Shown here: piece after piece, positions 14,678-24,164 of the stretch
Layout of the letters: every line of letters begins with the position of its first letter
Position numbering within the stretch: position 1 is the first letter of the stretch
DNA from: an uncultured Lachnospiraceae bacterium
Lineage (GTDB): Bacteria > Bacillota > Clostridia > Lachnospirales > Lachnospiraceae
Direction: 5' to 3'
Assembly (NCBI GenBank): GCA_947177165.1
Contig: CAMWTP010000018.1
Span: 23,614-87,613, forward strand
Length of the DNA: 64,000 nt
Position numbers and translations under genes: made by a program
The notes under the pieces: model-generated
The model's input: the letters and a program-made list of their open reading frames with translations, nothing else
What the model was told of the DNA's origin: nothing
Databases searched by the model: none

Positions 14678-17328
14678 CAGTACCCTCCTCTCTCCAATAA
14701 TTCTGAAAGTATTTCCTGTGACCGCCCAACCACGCTGTCATTTACAAGCACAGAGTACTCTGTGCCAGAAATATCACAAATATGACAGTCAAACTGCTCT
14801 TCTATAAAAGATTGCGGAACGTATAAAACACTGGAAAACCCTGCCGGGCTGTCCATATAAATTGTTTCACCCGCCTCGTTTTCTACAGTTTCACGAAACG
14901 CCGTAAATCTGTAAAAGTACCTGCCCCTTGACAGGACAGCATTCATCCTGGTGTCACTCCAGACATATCGATACCCAAGATACGCCGCAAGGATATCCAC
15001 CGGCACATAGGTCTCCTCACCCTGCTTTTTTGACACGAACACAGCACCAGAACCAGTCTGTCCCAGTGCGGCCGCCATCCCCTGCGCAAGCGCCTGTACA
15101 GGTTCTGCACCTGTCTCCTGCCCAAAATCCCCCAGCGCAATGAGCGCCGCCGCCAGCTCCTCCTGCGGGACACCCGGCAGACCGTCCAGCGAAAGCTGTT
15201 CCGATAACAAACGCTCCAATGAGAAATTCCCGTCCTCGTCAAGCAGCGCATCGATTCCCAGCGCGAAGGCAATCACATTCCCGGTCTCCTGAACTGACAG
15301 TTCCCCCGACAGGCTGGTATTGACAGCGCTCCCGGAAACAGCCGCCTCAATCTGTTCCTGGAATCCCTGATACGCGTTCACGCCCTCAAGTTCTGATTTT
15401 GCAAGAAGCTTCTGATACACTTCCTTCGATGCCTCCAGTGCAAGTGCAGAACCGTCATCCAGCATCGAGGTCAGCAGCTCCATATCACTCTCCAGCAGGG
15501 CATATGCGGCATCGCTGGTATCGCCCTCCGCCAGCAGGCTTAAGATCTCGCGCTTGCACGCCATGATACTGGCAGCCTGACTGTCCGCCGGAATACCAGC
15601 CTGGAGACTGGCGATCTCCGCCTCCATCCGGCTGAACTCTGCCTGCAGCGCCGCATTCTGCGGATCCTCTGCGATCTGCTGCTGCATCTCCTCCCTCTGC
15701 TGTATCCGTTCTGTCAACCGTTCCTCAAAGGCACCCTCCGAAATGCCTGTCTTCGCATCGATGTCCGCTATTTTCGCGTCAATCCTCTTTGCGGTATCCA
15801 GATCCAGGTTGTCGAGCGCCCGCAGCTTCTGTTCCTGCAAATCCGCCTTCTGTTCATACAGGGTCTGCTCAGCAGCAGTGACGTCCTCCTCCCTGATATT
15901 GGACAGCAGACTGTTCAACCAGTCCACATAGGCATCCACACCGTCCTGATACGACCGCTGGTAATCATCTGTCCTGATCACGGTACGAAACTTTGCCGCA
16001 TCCTGTATTCTGAGAAGAATGTATTTCCGCGCTTCCTCCGCCTCCTGCCTGTCCACTTTTGCCTGTATCAGAAACTGCAGCTCACTCCGCGCCGCATTCG
16101 CATCCGCCATATCCTCCTGCATTCTGCGCCGCAGCGCTGCGTGCGACACATCCTGGGAAACCAGTGTGGTGTACTGCTGCGTCACACCGCCTGACAGTCC
16201 GATGCCGTACTTCACATCCGCCGCATCAATTAACTCGTCCAAAAAAACGAGTTCCTCCTGCCGGCTGACGATCCGGCCGCTGCTGATATTGTCCAGATAC
16301 TGCAGTTTCTGATTCTGTTCATCACAGCCGGAATAATTTGTCCCCTCCGCATTTGCGATCATACTTTCCGAGAGGGTATACTCCGTCTCGGAGAGCACCG
16401 TACTTCCCTTTGCGAGCATACTGCCCTGCGCCTCGGTCAGACTCTCCGCAGCCGCATACCGGCTGTCACCGATTGCCGTGAGAAGACTGTCATCGAGTTC
16501 CAGCTCACCGTCAGAGTCTGTCACATCCGCAATGTCCTCCTGCAGTGAGGAGAGTCTGCTGTCAACTGTCGCGAGCACAGCCGCCCTCCGCGCATAATCC
16601 ACCTTTTCCATCACCCGGAGCACCGTCTGCGTTTCCCTGCTGTCCGCCCCGTTTGCCGCAAGCTCATTGTAATACCCCTGCAAGGCCTGCAGCTGTGCGT
16701 CACACCGGTCAGTCATATCCGACTGCACCTGCGATGCGAAGAAATCCCGCACGAAATTGCGGTTGCGCACCATGGTCTTCGTGCTGCTGCCGGATTCCCG
16801 CATCATATCATACTGCATTTTCAGCGCCTCCAGCTCCGGCATATACTCCAGATCATACACGTCTGAGATATCAAAAATGCACACCGGCGCATTCGTCTCA
16901 AAGCTGTAGGTAATCCCGTCCGACTTCGTGTGATGCGTGAAATATAGTCCCCGGATCTCACTCTCGTCAACAATCTTTCCCGCTGACGTAATATCCTCTA
17001 TGGAGCCTGCATCGCTGATGTCAAGCCACATTCCTCCGGCAAGCTCCGACTTGTAATACCGCCTGCTTTGCCCGGAAGCAGATGCCGAATCCAGCGCGAT
17101 CGCATAGATCTCCTCATTCAGCGAATGCAGATAGATCAAGTGTGTACCGATCGCAAGCGTTGAATTTTCTATGGAACCTGGCTCAATATGTATGGCATCC
17201 TCTGTGCGGAAGATCGCTGCCGCAGCCGTTCGCAGCTGCCACACCGCTGCCAGCGCTGCCGACAGGCCGGCGATTACGGCCAGCCAGCGCCTGAAGGCAT
17301 CATATTTTCTCCTGTCATATCCTGTCAT
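14677..17328 (-). CDS. Membrane-anchored coiled-coil protein with C-terminal stalk-like domain
   Basis: An 883-residue protein with one N-terminal membrane segment (about residues 11-35) and a short beta domain. A long helical/coiled-coil region follows (about 180-640), rich in Ala, Glu, Gln and Asp. The last 110 residues contain TYVPVDILAAYLGYRYVWS, resembling copper-amine-oxidase-N ('stalk') domains of Firmicute surface proteins. The topology suggests a protein projecting from the membrane to the outside. The start at 17328 has GAGAGGA 6 bases upstream. It is not a known core eCIS part. It overlaps the tip gene by one base, so it is firmly in the operon. Confidence 0.65.
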   Translation of the reverse strand: MTGYDRRKYDAFRRWLAVIAGLSAALAAVWQLRTAAAAIFRTEDAIHIEPGSIENSTLAIGTHLIYLHSLNEEIYAIALDSASASGQSRRYYKSELAGGMWLDISDAGSIEDITSAGKIVDESEIRGLYFTHHTKSDGITYSFETNAPVCIFDISDVYDLEYMPELEALKMQYDMMRESGSSTKTMVRNRNFVRDFFASQVQSDMTDRCDAQLQALQGYYNELAANGADSRETQTVLRVMEKVDYARRAAVLATVDSRLSSLQEDIADVTDSDGELELDDSLLTAIGDSRYAAAESLTEAQGSMLAKGSTVLSETEYTLSESMIANAEGTNYSGCDEQNQKLQYLDNISSGRIVSRQEELVFLDELIDAADVKYGIGLSGGVTQQYTTLVSQDVSHAALRRRMQEDMADANAARSELQFLIQAKVDRQEAEEARKYILLRIQDAAKFRTVIRTDDYQRSYQDGVDAYVDWLNSLLSNIREEDVTAAEQTLYEQKADLQEQKLRALDNLDLDTAKRIDAKIADIDAKTGISEGAFEERLTERIQQREEMQQQIAEDPQNAALQAEFSRMEAEIASLQAGIPADSQAASIMACKREILSLLAEGDTSDAAYALLESDMELLTSMLDDGSALALEASKEVYQKLLAKSELEGVNAYQGFQEQIEAAVSGSAVNTSLSGELSVQETGNVIAFALGIDALLDEDGNFSLERLLSEQLSLDGLPGVPQEELAAALIALGDFGQETGAEPVQALAQGMAAALGQTGSGAVFVSKKQGEETYVPVDILAAYLGYRYVWSDTRMNAVLSRGRYFYRFTAFRETVENEAGETIYMDSPAGFSSVLYVPQSFIEEQFDCHICDISGTEYSVLVNDSVVGRSQEILSELLERGGY

Positions 17329-17383
17329 ACCGCGTCCTCTCACATATTAATACAATCCAACTTTACACAAATCATATGATGCT

Positions 17384-19459
17384 CTATTCTCCCACTGTCT
17401 CCTCCACTGTGATCGAAGCTGTCGCAACAGCAAAATTCCCCTGATATAACAGCGTCCCTGACTGACCATAGAACACTGCCTGCAGCTGGGACAGATCGCC
17501 GACCAGCAGAGACAAGTACCGGAATTCCTGATCGACTGGAATCAATTCCTCACCAGACACAGGCATTCCATCCCTGTTTTCCAGACGGTAGTATGCGATC
17601 GGCTCCCCGTTTTTGGGTGTCAGGGAGAGTGTCACCAGACCGGTAGTGCTGTCCAGGCTGTAGGCGTATGCTGCAACTGTCCGCACGGTACTCTCCTGCA
17701 CCAGCGTGTAGCCGCCCCTGATCTCGAGCACATCCTGGTACACCGCCGCATCGATCTCGCACACATCCACCAATTCCTGTTCCTGATACAGATACAGCCT
17801 CACACTCTCCGTCTTGTCAAGATTCAGTGCCAGATGTTCCAACATGCTCTCCACCCCGGTTTTGGCACCAACCTGCTCCCCATTGACATACAGTGCAAAG
17901 TGTGTGATCTCCACAGAACCGTCCACAAAGTAATCTTCCGGAATACTGACCCCCAGACGGAAGAGATTGTCCTCCACCGCATACTCAATATAGTAGTAGG
18001 CCTTCCCCTTCACCTCGTCGGCGAGAAAACTGTTCCCTCCCTGCGCGGCAGTCATATTGATGTCCGTGCCCTCCAGAAACGCTGTGATCCCCCCGCAGGT
18101 CAGCCTGTCATACGCATACAAAAGTTTACTGTACTCTCCCAGAAGTTCAAGCTCTGCAAGCTCCTGCGCCTCATACTCCTGCTGAATCTCCGACAGCTCA
18201 TCGTAGGTAAGGCTTCCAAGCCTGTTGAGTTCCAGCCCCTTCCGCAAGTCCTGCGCCAGTTCCTCTCTCGCCTGCACCGCGTCGGAATACGCGATCTGCG
18301 TTGTCTTCACTGTCTCAAAATCATTTCGGACTGTCTGTGTCAGTTCCTCGCGCGCAGACTGCTGTTCCCGCACCGCATCCGCATACTCCAGCGCACCGGA
18401 ATACAGTGCGTAAGGATCATCCTCCACATACCTCGAACCCGCAACAGCCCCCTTGAACCATTCCTTGTTGATTCGTATGAATAAGATCCGTATCTTCCCT
18501 TCCCACGGCGCATCGATGTCTGTCAGCATTTGACTGTAGTCCTTCCTGAAAGCCGAACTGTCAATTGCGTCCCCGTTCAGCGCCTGCTGTATGTATGGTT
18601 CAATGCGGTTCATTTTGCTCCCATACTGATTCCGCATCATGCTCTTCATCATGTTCAGACTCTCGAGGGACAGCGCTGTCTCCAGCTTCGTCTCATAATA
18701 TTTCTGGTCATTATCCAGCGTATATGTCACAAGCGTATCCAGTACGCTCCGCGGGATATCCGCCTCCACCAGGGGATTGAGAAAGGTATACCCGGAAGTG
18801 ACGTCGAGGTTGATGAGCTTTGACAACTGGCTCTTTTTATTCTCAAAGGTTCTCATCTGCAGGGAGAGCTCTGTCGTCAGCCTGCTCACACGCTTCTGCA
18901 TCTTGTCAATGTCAGCCTGCGATGCCTCCCCCGCAATCAGCCTGACCTGATTTCTCTTCAAGGTATCCTTCGCCGTCTCAAGACACTGCTCATAAAAATT
19001 GATTTTTTCCTGACAGATATAAGTCTCCGTATACAGCAGTGATACCTTCTCTTTGCCGGCGAGCATCTCATCCCGCAGCTGATGCTTCAACCCGTTCATC
19101 ACACACGTGATCTGCAGAGGCTTATACTGCCACTCATACTCGTCCGCAAGCGTCGGTTTCTCCGGAAATTTGAAGGAGAGAAGCGGCGTCCACCGAAAAG
19201 TCGCCATATTCTTTTTCTTCATCTTGATGGACTTGACCGCAGTGGCATACTTGATCTCCTGAATCTCGATCTTATTCTGTATCTTCCTCAAATCTGCCGA
19301 GCTGGCAGTAGCCAGACTCTGCGCTTTCTGCAGCGGGAGCGTCCGCGACGCCGCCTCAGCGCGCATCGGGCAGAGGGACAGGACAGCCTGCACCAGCAAT
19401 GCCGGAAACAAGATCCAGACCACTCTTTTCCGATTGTGATCCCGTACTCCAAATCTCAT
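17384..19459 (-). CDS. Secreted TolC-like coiled-coil protein
   Basis: A 691-residue protein with a signal peptide (residues about 10-38, basic start, hydrophobic core, ending AEAA). The long helical part (about 40-470) resembles the outer-membrane efflux protein (TolC/OEP) pattern, for example IKMKKKNMATFRWTPLLSF, KLINLD and duplicated helix-turn units with RKGLELNRLGSLTYDEL. A beta-rich C-terminal domain follows (about 480-690). TolC-like helices without an outer membrane are known in Firmicute exported proteins, but the function is unclear. It begins 5 bases after the MORN gene stop; GGAGG is 10 bases before the chosen ATG. Confidence 0.62.
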   Translation of the reverse strand: MRFGVRDHNRKRVVWILFPALLVQAVLSLCPMRAEAASRTLPLQKAQSLATASSADLRKIQNKIEIQEIKYATAVKSIKMKKKNMATFRWTPLLSFKFPEKPTLADEYEWQYKPLQITCVMNGLKHQLRDEMLAGKEKVSLLYTETYICQEKINFYEQCLETAKDTLKRNQVRLIAGEASQADIDKMQKRVSRLTTELSLQMRTFENKKSQLSKLINLDVTSGYTFLNPLVEADIPRSVLDTLVTYTLDNDQKYYETKLETALSLESLNMMKSMMRNQYGSKMNRIEPYIQQALNGDAIDSSAFRKDYSQMLTDIDAPWEGKIRILFIRINKEWFKGAVAGSRYVEDDPYALYSGALEYADAVREQQSAREELTQTVRNDFETVKTTQIAYSDAVQAREELAQDLRKGLELNRLGSLTYDELSEIQQEYEAQELAELELLGEYSKLLYAYDRLTCGGITAFLEGTDINMTAAQGGNSFLADEVKGKAYYYIEYAVEDNLFRLGVSIPEDYFVDGSVEITHFALYVNGEQVGAKTGVESMLEHLALNLDKTESVRLYLYQEQELVDVCEIDAAVYQDVLEIRGGYTLVQESTVRTVAAYAYSLDSTTGLVTLSLTPKNGEPIAYYRLENRDGMPVSGEELIPVDQEFRYLSLLVGDLSQLQAVFYGQSGTLLYQGNFAVATASITVEETVGE

Positions 19460-19464
19460 TGTCC

Positions 19465-20562
19465 TCACGCCTCCATTCGGTAAAAGTCAAAACCGGCCCC
19501 CTTGTCCTTGCAGAAGAAGGTATACACCGTTCCGTCCTTCTCATACACATAGATGTATGCCTCATAGTCTCTGTCAAAATCAGAAACTTCTGTCACATCG
19601 TCAAATACCGTGTCACTCCGAAACCCCGACTTTCCGTAAAGAACTTCGCTGCCTGCCGTCTCACAGCAGATATTGAGCGCCACCTCATCCTCCGGCTCCA
19701 GACAGGTATTGCCCTCATAGACGGGCTCTCCCAGTACTTCCGGAAGCTGCGGAATCTGATCCATGTGTCTTCCCGCCAGATCGATCTCCCTCTTTAGCAC
19801 ATACAAACCTGATACCCGGAAGTCCTCATCCAGTGTATTGCTCCTGTCGGTGCCAAAATATACCGCATCGATCTCTTTCATATACACGCAGTACACTTCG
19901 TCTCCCGTGTAAATTTCACGCTCTCCCAGATATCGGTCAGAAATCTCCACAGCACTTTTCCCGATCAACTCCCGGTAAAGAATCTGATCATTCTGGAAAA
20001 ATCCCTTATAAATTTCCTCCTGCGCCGCGCTGTACAGCGTCCCGTCTCCTTCCATATGTCCCTGATCGAATTGTCCGTCATACCACAGCGTCCCGTCCTC
20101 CCGATACAGCTTTCCCGCACCGTCGTAGAGATTATTCCGGAACGCCCCTTCATATGCAGGCAGCGCGTTCTGATGATAAATTGTTCCCTCGCCGTTATAC
20201 GCATTGGCATCAAAATCGCCCTCGTACACCACCCGTCCCTGCGGATCGTACAAGGTGCCTTTTCCTTTCACCACACCGCGCTCCACGTCACCGATATACG
20301 CTGTATATCCGGATTTTCCGAGAATAACCACCTTCCCTGTCACAAATTTCAGGGGCAGCGCATTGTACCGGTAAGTCCTGTAGGCGATCCCACTTCGAAG
20401 CTTCGCAGGCTTTGTGCTCCACAGAATGCACAGACAGCACACACTGATCAGCACCACCAGCGTCATGGCAAGCTTTCTGCTCACCTGCCAGATCAAAAAA
20501 GTACAGTAATCCGTCTCATCCTTCGGCCTCATGTCCAAAAACTGCGCCAAAAGCTTTTTCAC
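19465..20562 (-). CDS. Membrane-anchored MORN-repeat protein
   Basis: A 365-residue protein with a cytoplasmic start, one membrane helix (about 31-50) and at least five MORN repeats (about 90-190). The repeats take the form G.G.LYDPQGRVVYEGDF, GEGTIYHQNALPAYEGAF and GDGTLYSAAQEEIYKG. The last 150 residues have no clear domain. MORN repeats form extended beta sheets that bind proteins or lipids. The GTG at 20562 is chosen because GGAGGG lies 7 bases upstream. It overlaps the end of the previous gene closely (stop at 20565). Its role in eCIS is not established; a membrane scaffold is the simplest guess. Confidence 0.75.
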   Translation of the reverse strand: MKKLLAQFLDMRPKDETDYCTFLIWQVSRKLAMTLVVLISVCCLCILWSTKPAKLRSGIAYRTYRYNALPLKFVTGKVVILGKSGYTAYIGDVERGVVKGKGTLYDPQGRVVYEGDFDANAYNGEGTIYHQNALPAYEGAFRNNLYDGAGKLYREDGTLWYDGQFDQGHMEGDGTLYSAAQEEIYKGFFQNDQILYRELIGKSAVEISDRYLGEREIYTGDEVYCVYMKEIDAVYFGTDRSNTLDEDFRVSGLYVLKREIDLAGRHMDQIPQLPEVLGEPVYEGNTCLEPEDEVALNICCETAGSEVLYGKSGFRSDTVFDDVTEVSDFDRDYEAYIYVYEKDGTVYTFFCKDKGAGFDFYRMEA

Positions 20563-20564
20563 AC

Positions 20565-23201
20565 TCAATCCCTCCAGAACAATTCATGATGTCCCTCTCC
20601 GCTGCCCTCCTGATTCAGCCGCTCGTCGCAGGCAAATACATACCATCTGGCGATGCCGTCCCCGGGGCATTCCCTGACAATATCGGTAAATACGCTTCGC
20701 GCCGAATACAATTCATTGTCATAGTACAATTTTAACGCGCGCTCAAAACGCTCCCTGTTTTTCAGCTTTCCAAGCTTCTGCATCTGGGGGCATGCATCGA
20801 GAATCTCATACATCCAAAACGTCGTTCTCTCATCCTGCTCATCCTCCGATGTCACATAGCCGATCAGCCGCCCCTGCACCTGTTTCTGCACCTGCTCCCA
20901 TGTCTGTCCCGTCACGACAACCCGCGCCCCGCTGCGCTTCAAGTCATCAATATAGCGGCTCAGGGTATCCATCTCCATCGACGTCACGTAGGGGTATACC
21001 TGCTTGCTCCCGCCTGCGAGCCCGCAGCGGAACTGATCTGTGTGCAACAGGATAAAAGGATTTGTGTCATAGGTATCCTCGATCTGTTCCAACAACTCCT
21101 CCATACAGTCAATGCTGTATCTCACAGCGACCAGCGCGCTCTGTCCCTCTCCCGGAAAGATTACCTTGACATTTTCCAGATTGCTCCCGTCCTGCAGAAA
21201 AACTGCCTGGTCGGATTCCTTCTGTGCAAACAGCAGTTCCATAAGCTGGTTCACATACTGCACATACTGTCTCTGCAGCTTTCCTGTGAGCAGCGTATCC
21301 TTGTCAATCACCGAGATCATTCCCAGCGTCGCCGCTATCTGGACCGTCTCGCCGATCTCAATATCCTGCAGTTTTTCTCTCGCAAACAAGCATTCGAAAT
21401 TCTGGGGTGCATACTGATCAAGATAGTTGATCGTCTCATCATTTCTGTATTTCTGCACCAGCAGATTCCTGCACATGCGCTCCAATCCTGTCCACATCAA
21501 TCCAAACTCATTGTCCGGCGCTCTCCGGCTGTCAATGTGATATTCCCCCCGCGACACCCGCTCCATCGCTGCGCACAGCACTCCGATATTTTGCCACTTA
21601 TATCTCAAAAACAGTGCAATTGCCAGCATGATCAGCAGCCAGCCGGCAAACGCCGCGATGTAAAATGCCGCCATCGTCTTATCGTATGCGCCCATTCCGT
21701 ACAGCGGGACACGGGACACCAGGCAGGTCTGATCCGCCTCCTCCCCAATCCTGGAAACTGCCATGGCGTAGGAGATTCCGCTTACCTTGTCGATAAACTG
21801 CTGGTTCTCGCCCGTCAGGATACACTGCCGGAGCTTATCAAGCGTCAATGTATCGTAAAACGTGTCCGCCTGCCTGCCGTAAGGAGCCTCCTCCGAAAAC
21901 AGGAACACAAGACCATCCGCATCACAGACAAGCTCCTCCCTCGTATAAAATGCCCGCTCTGAGTTTTTCATGACACTGTAGGAAAACGTCTTCTCGACAA
22001 ATTCCTGCTGCCTGGAGCCTTTATAATCCGCATAACGAATCGGCTCTGATTCCGCATTTTCCAGCAGCCTTTCCTTCTGTATCGTCATGCAGGTGTCTGC
22101 CAGAAACATCTGCTGCTCCCGCTCCGTCCTGATTTCATGCATTCGGATTCCCACAACCGTCACGGCCAGCCAGATGCCGCTGAATGCCGCCAATGCCGCC
22201 ATCGTCTGGTACAATAACCTTCTCGGCTTCCACACCAGATGCCAGAACAGTTCCAGCACAATCAATACCGCAATGTATGCCAATGTGTATATCAGAAACG
22301 GAAACCATAGGCTCCTTGCCTTTTCACCCATGGCAAGCGCTGTACAGTCGACCGCTTCCCCGTAAGCCCCGTCCTGCCCCACGATCAGCAGGATATCCCT
22401 GTTGTCATGGGACATCAGCACCGCACTGTTCTGCGCTTTTTCTGAATACTGTATATTCCACACATCACCCATATCCCTGAACGTATAACCGCCCAATCCA
22501 TTCTCATACAGATAGGTAATATCCCTGCTGTCTTTCACCTGATAGTACAGGCCGTTTTCATCTGCGAGAAAAAAGACAACGTCCTCCAGCTCCCGCCGCT
22601 GCATCGTGCCATCCTCGACAATATAATAAATGTGGTTGTCGTGGGAAAGCGTGTACATCCCCTCTTTCCCCCAGCAGACTGTCGTCGGTATGAAGTCCGT
22701 CTCAAAGCGCACCCGCCTGTCACTGTTCCCCTCCTGGATATACAGCAGAATGTTTTCCGTCTGCTGGTCGACTCCCGTCACGTACAGCCTGCCCTCACGC
22801 ACCTGAAAATCAGTCAGTGTCACATCTTCCGCAATCTCTTTCCTCCAGATGTGCTGAAACCCTTCCGCCCCCGCATCTTTCCACCATACGCTGAAATACT
22901 GCTTACCGTCCTGATACCACATCTGCGCGATATAAACCTTCCCCGCCTCATACCGGCAGAAGAGCTGCATCTCCTCCGCCTCGCTCCGACAGCGGTACAT
23001 TGCCAACGGTGTACCGTCGGCATCCAACTGATAGACATAGACACCCGTCTGTGTTTCTCCCGCAGCATAGATCTTTCCATCCGAATCTCTCGCGATGTCC
23101 TCCACGTTAAAACCGCTGGAAGGCAAATAAAATCTGACTCCAAAAACACCAATTCCGATATAGATGACAATTGCTGTCAGCATCCTGAACTTACTCTTCA
23201 A
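20565..23201 (-). CDS. Membrane sensor: beta-propeller-like ectodomain, HAMP and degenerate class III cyclase-like domain
   Basis: An 878-residue protein. Domain order seen: a membrane anchor (7-25) and a region of repeated short beta motifs resembling a propeller (about 28-280). Two membrane helices follow (about 290-355), then a second extracytoplasmic region, another helix (about 507-535) and a HAMP segment (MERVSRGEYHIDSRRAPDNE, about 540-567). A cyclase-like fold occupies about 610-800 (PFILLHTDQFRCGLAGG, ARVVVTGQTW). The usual metal-binding aspartates and the F-x-D-I start are not visible, so catalysis is doubtful. A TPR-like tail ends the protein. TTG at 23201 is chosen because AAAAGGAGG stands 6 bases upstream; longer readings overlap the previous gene without a site. 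Confidence 0.7.
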   Translation of the reverse strand: MKSKFRMLTAIVIYIGIGVFGVRFYLPSSGFNVEDIARDSDGKIYAAGETQTGVYVYQLDADGTPLAMYRCRSEAEEMQLFCRYEAGKVYIAQMWYQDGKQYFSVWWKDAGAEGFQHIWRKEIAEDVTLTDFQVREGRLYVTGVDQQTENILLYIQEGNSDRRVRFETDFIPTTVCWGKEGMYTLSHDNHIYYIVEDGTMQRRELEDVVFFLADENGLYYQVKDSRDITYLYENGLGGYTFRDMGDVWNIQYSEKAQNSAVLMSHDNRDILLIVGQDGAYGEAVDCTALAMGEKARSLWFPFLIYTLAYIAVLIVLELFWHLVWKPRRLLYQTMAALAAFSGIWLAVTVVGIRMHEIRTEREQQMFLADTCMTIQKERLLENAESEPIRYADYKGSRQQEFVEKTFSYSVMKNSERAFYTREELVCDADGLVFLFSEEAPYGRQADTFYDTLTLDKLRQCILTGENQQFIDKVSGISYAMAVSRIGEEADQTCLVSRVPLYGMGAYDKTMAAFYIAAFAGWLLIMLAIALFLRYKWQNIGVLCAAMERVSRGEYHIDSRRAPDNEFGLMWTGLERMCRNLLVQKYRNDETINYLDQYAPQNFECLFAREKLQDIEIGETVQIAATLGMISVIDKDTLLTGKLQRQYVQYVNQLMELLFAQKESDQAVFLQDGSNLENVKVIFPGEGQSALVAVRYSIDCMEELLEQIEDTYDTNPFILLHTDQFRCGLAGGSKQVYPYVTSMEMDTLSRYIDDLKRSGARVVVTGQTWEQVQKQVQGRLIGYVTSEDEQDERTTFWMYEILDACPQMQKLGKLKNRERFERALKLYYDNELYSARSVFTDIVRECPGDGIARWYVFACDERLNQEGSGEGHHELFWRD

Positions 23202-23229
23202 AAACTGCCTCCTTTTGCCGTTCACAGCC

Positions 23230-23278
23230 TCCCGGAGTCTCTCCTGCCGCAAAAGCAGGTGCAAGAGAGATTCCGGGA
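23230..23278 (-). other. Strong intra-operon hairpin
   Basis: Arms 23230-23243 and 23265-23278 pair over 13 of 14 bases, and an inner CCTGC/GCAGG stem extends it. It lies in the gap between the pseudokinase-like and sensor genes and has no U-tract, so it is not a simple terminator. mRNA processing or stabilisation is possible. Confidence 0.75.
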
Positions 23279-23289
23279 GTCCATGTTCC

Positions 23290-24129
23290 CTACTGCAGCA
23301 GCGACTCCGTCCCGATCGTGTCCAGTGAACCGTCAAACAGCTTCCAGAAAGAAACATCTCCCAAAAACAGACTGCCCGCAGCCATAAGCACCATCAGACA
23401 GACCAGGACAATGCAGATTCCGGACAACAGGCGGTATAGCCAGTCCCATTCTGACACGGCAAGCCTTCCGCGCCGTTTTCTCCCTGCGCTGCCCGTCCTG
23501 CCCAGCAGCCTGATATCCCTGTACAGCTGAATCAATTCCTGATATGCTTCCCTCGCCAGCTTCTTTTCCAACAGTGCGGCAGCCTGCATTCTGGCCCCAT
23601 CGCCTTTTCCGACAGGCTCCTCAAGCCGGAGCAGACACAAAATCTCGTCCGCGCACGCAATCACATTATCCCTCTCACATATGGAATCATCATATTCTGA
23701 CAAGTCAAGCTGAAATCCAAACTGAATACTTCCGTCAGGCGCGGCGTGAGCCTGCCCCTGACTCAATATAAGATACACCACCGCAGGCGGCAGCTTCGAA
23801 ACCATACACTGTTCCACAAGCGCAAGCCACACCTGTTGGCGGGTACAGAACCCTTCTCTGATGCTGTTCAGATAAAATTTCCGCAGCGGCCGCTCCCTCA
23901 CATAGGGAAACACAAACCCCGCATTTTCACTCTGCATGAAAGTCTCCTCGCAGTACGTGTCCGCATTTTCCAGCAATGCCCGCGCGATCCTGCGTTCTTT
24001 CACAATCCATATCGTCTTGTAAGGCGCGTCCGGTTCCTCCTGTTCCCGGCACACATACACACTGTTTGCCTCCCCTTCCAGAACCTCCCTGATGACCTCA
24101 TACACCTTTCTGCCCGTGCGCAGAACCAT
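23290..24129 (-). CDS. Membrane-anchored pseudokinase-like protein
   Basis: A 279-residue protein with one membrane helix near the C-terminus (about 230-256). The soluble part follows the order of a protein kinase fold: YEVIREVLEGEANSVYVCRE like beta1-2, TIWIVKERR like the VAIK strand, FVFPYVRERPLRKFY like the hinge, and YLILSQGQAHAAPDGSIQFGF where the catalytic and metal loops would be. HRD and DFG are absent. It would therefore be an inactive kinase, if the fold call is right. The start is uncertain: ATG 24129 is used, but a GTG at 24168 overlapping the upstream stop is possible. Confidence 0.5.
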   Translation of the reverse strand: MVLRTGRKVYEVIREVLEGEANSVYVCREQEEPDAPYKTIWIVKERRIARALLENADTYCEETFMQSENAGFVFPYVRERPLRKFYLNSIREGFCTRQQVWLALVEQCMVSKLPPAVVYLILSQGQAHAAPDGSIQFGFQLDLSEYDDSICERDNVIACADEILCLLRLEEPVGKGDGARMQAAALLEKKLAREAYQELIQLYRDIRLLGRTGSAGRKRRGRLAVSEWDWLYRLLSGICIVLVCLMVLMAAGSLFLGDVSFWKLFDGSLDTIGTESLLQ

Positions 24130-24164
24130 TTTCCCGCCATACACAGCCTCACCCCCTGTCGATC

